In this document: positions 63,471-64,000 of the stretch, one piece after another | Layout of the letters: each line of letters opens with the position of its first letter | Numbering within the stretch: position 1 is the first letter of the stretch | Source of the DNA: Terriglobia bacterium | GTDB taxonomy: Bacteria; Acidobacteriota; Terriglobia; Terriglobales; Acidobacteriaceae | Assembly: GCA_020073565.1 (NCBI GenBank) | Contig: JAIQEY010000010.1 | Span: 1 to 64,000 of the forward strand | Direction: 5' to 3' | Length of the DNA stretch: 64,000 bases | Made by a program: the position numbers and the translations under genes | The notes under the pieces: generated by a model | What the model was told of the DNA's origin: nothing | The model's database searches: none | The model's input: the letters and a program-made list of their open reading frames with translations, nothing else

Positions 63471-64000
63471 ATGGCGCAAGAAATGATGTATGGCGAAGCG
63501 ATGGCGACGGCCATCATCGAAGAAATGCAGCGCGATCCGAATGTCATCTTCTACGGCCAGAATATGGCCATGACCGACCGCGATCCGATGCGGAAGATGT
63601 TCGGGAAGGATCGTGTGCGGATCACGCCGATTTCGGAGACAGCGGAGATCGGAATCGCCGTGGGTGCTGCGCTCACCGGCTTGAGGCCGATCGTCGAGTT
63701 GTGGATGAGCGAGTTCATGCTGGTGGCCATGGATCAGGTCATCAATGAGGCGCCGCGTCTTCGTTATATGTCGGGCGGGCAGGTGAAGGTGCCCATCGTG
63801 CTGAAGGCCGGCTTTGGATTTGCTGCGGGCTGGGCGGGCCAGCATTCCAATTGTCTGTACCACACCATGATGGGAATTCCCGGGCTGAAGATAGCGCTTC
63901 CCTCAACGCCAGCGGATGCGAAGGGCTTGATGACGGCTGCTATTCGCGACGACAACCCGGTCGTGTACTTGCACCACTACATGCTCACACTCGACACCGG
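63471..64000 (+). CDS. 2-oxoacid dehydrogenase E1 component, beta subunit (partial, C-terminus missing)
   Basis: 176 full codons from the ATG at 63471 (GGAGAT upstream) to the window edge, without a stop. MYGEAMATAIIEEMQRDPNV and DPMRKMFGKDRVRITPISET followed by AEIGIAVGAALTGLRPIVEL are the E1 beta Transket_pyr domain; QHSNCLYHTMMGIPGLKIAL comes later. It pairs with the alpha chain just upstream (8-base gap) to form the heterotetrameric E1. The remaining domain lies to the right of the window. Confidence 0.9.
   Translation, partial: MAQEMMYGEAMATAIIEEMQRDPNVIFYGQNMAMTDRDPMRKMFGKDRVRITPISETAEIGIAVGAALTGLRPIVELWMSEFMLVAMDQVINEAPRLRYMSGGQVKVPIVLKAGFGFAAGWAGQHSNCLYHTMMGIPGLKIALPSTPADAKGLMTAAIRDDNPVVYLHHYMLTLDT

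Overview
The window looks like a chromosomal segment of a soil-type Acidobacteriota. The evidence is three very long Oar-like TonB-dependent receptors with an N-terminal carboxypeptidase-regulatory domain, a CYCXC-family protein, a royal-jelly/Yellow-type protein, a CGNR regulator and GC-rich coding sequence. This assignment is an inference from gene content. No rRNA, tRNA, CRISPR array, transposase or phage gene was seen.

Left part (1-13.6 kb) is mostly core metabolism. It holds a partial membrane protein, a ThiO-like oxidase, an M20 peptidase, an NTF2-like protein, a CYCXC protein, a TPR protein, YvcK, GlmU, a YedA-type exporter divergent from a CGNR regulator (with a large dyad operator between them), and a MdtABC-type RND efflux operon with a perfect CRP-type palindrome upstream. 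13.6-18 kb holds a small protein and a lone Oar-like receptor.

The rest (18-64 kb) is almost wholly an aromatic-compound catabolic region. (a) An Oar receptor - cytochrome c - pobA (4-hydroxybenzoate hydroxylase) set lies divergent from a CatM/BenM-like LysR gene with a perfect ATAC-N7-GTAT box between them. (b) 24.6-34.3 kb holds a Yellow-type protein, a ketopantoate-reductase-like protein, a benzoylformate-decarboxylase-like ThDP enzyme, a Tat-exported small subunit with a GMC oxidoreductase, an ActP/DUF485 carboxylate symporter pair, a TIM-barrel isomerase and a cupin. (c) 34.5-46.5 kb is a co-directional run: a PaaK-type CoA ligase, then HyuA - 15 kDa zinc protein - HyuA - HyuB in the order and sizes of acetophenone carboxylase ApcABCD, then a UroD-fold protein, a 4-hydroxybenzoyl-CoA-type thioesterase and a PQQ/haem c alcohol dehydrogenase. 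(d) 46.5-50.5 kb carries two divergent MetE-like zinc methyltransferases and an unusual SAM methyltransferase. (e) 50.7-55 kb is a second Oar receptor + cytochrome c module, paralogous to the first. (f) 55-64 kb holds a CoA ligase divergent from a TetR regulator, a thiolase coupled to an HxlR regulator, a saccharopine-dehydrogenase-like reductase, another CoA ligase, and a 2-oxoacid-dehydrogenase set (stand-alone lipoyl protein, E1 alpha, E1 beta) that runs off the right edge.

Working model (inference): 1-arylethanols or aryl methyl ketones, possibly lignin-derived, are imported by the Oar receptors and oxidised in the periplasm. The ketone is carboxylated by the Apc-like complex to an aroylacetate, activated by a CoA ligase, and cleaved by the thiolase to aroyl-CoA plus acetyl-CoA. 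The thioesterase would release the aromatic acid, and PobA would convert 4-hydroxybenzoate to protocatechuate. An 18-bp palindromic motif, kAACGnACGTTCGCTmGA, lies upstream of the Apc operon, the second receptor operon and the TetR gene. It suggests one aryl-CoA-responsive TetR regulon that joins these scattered units.
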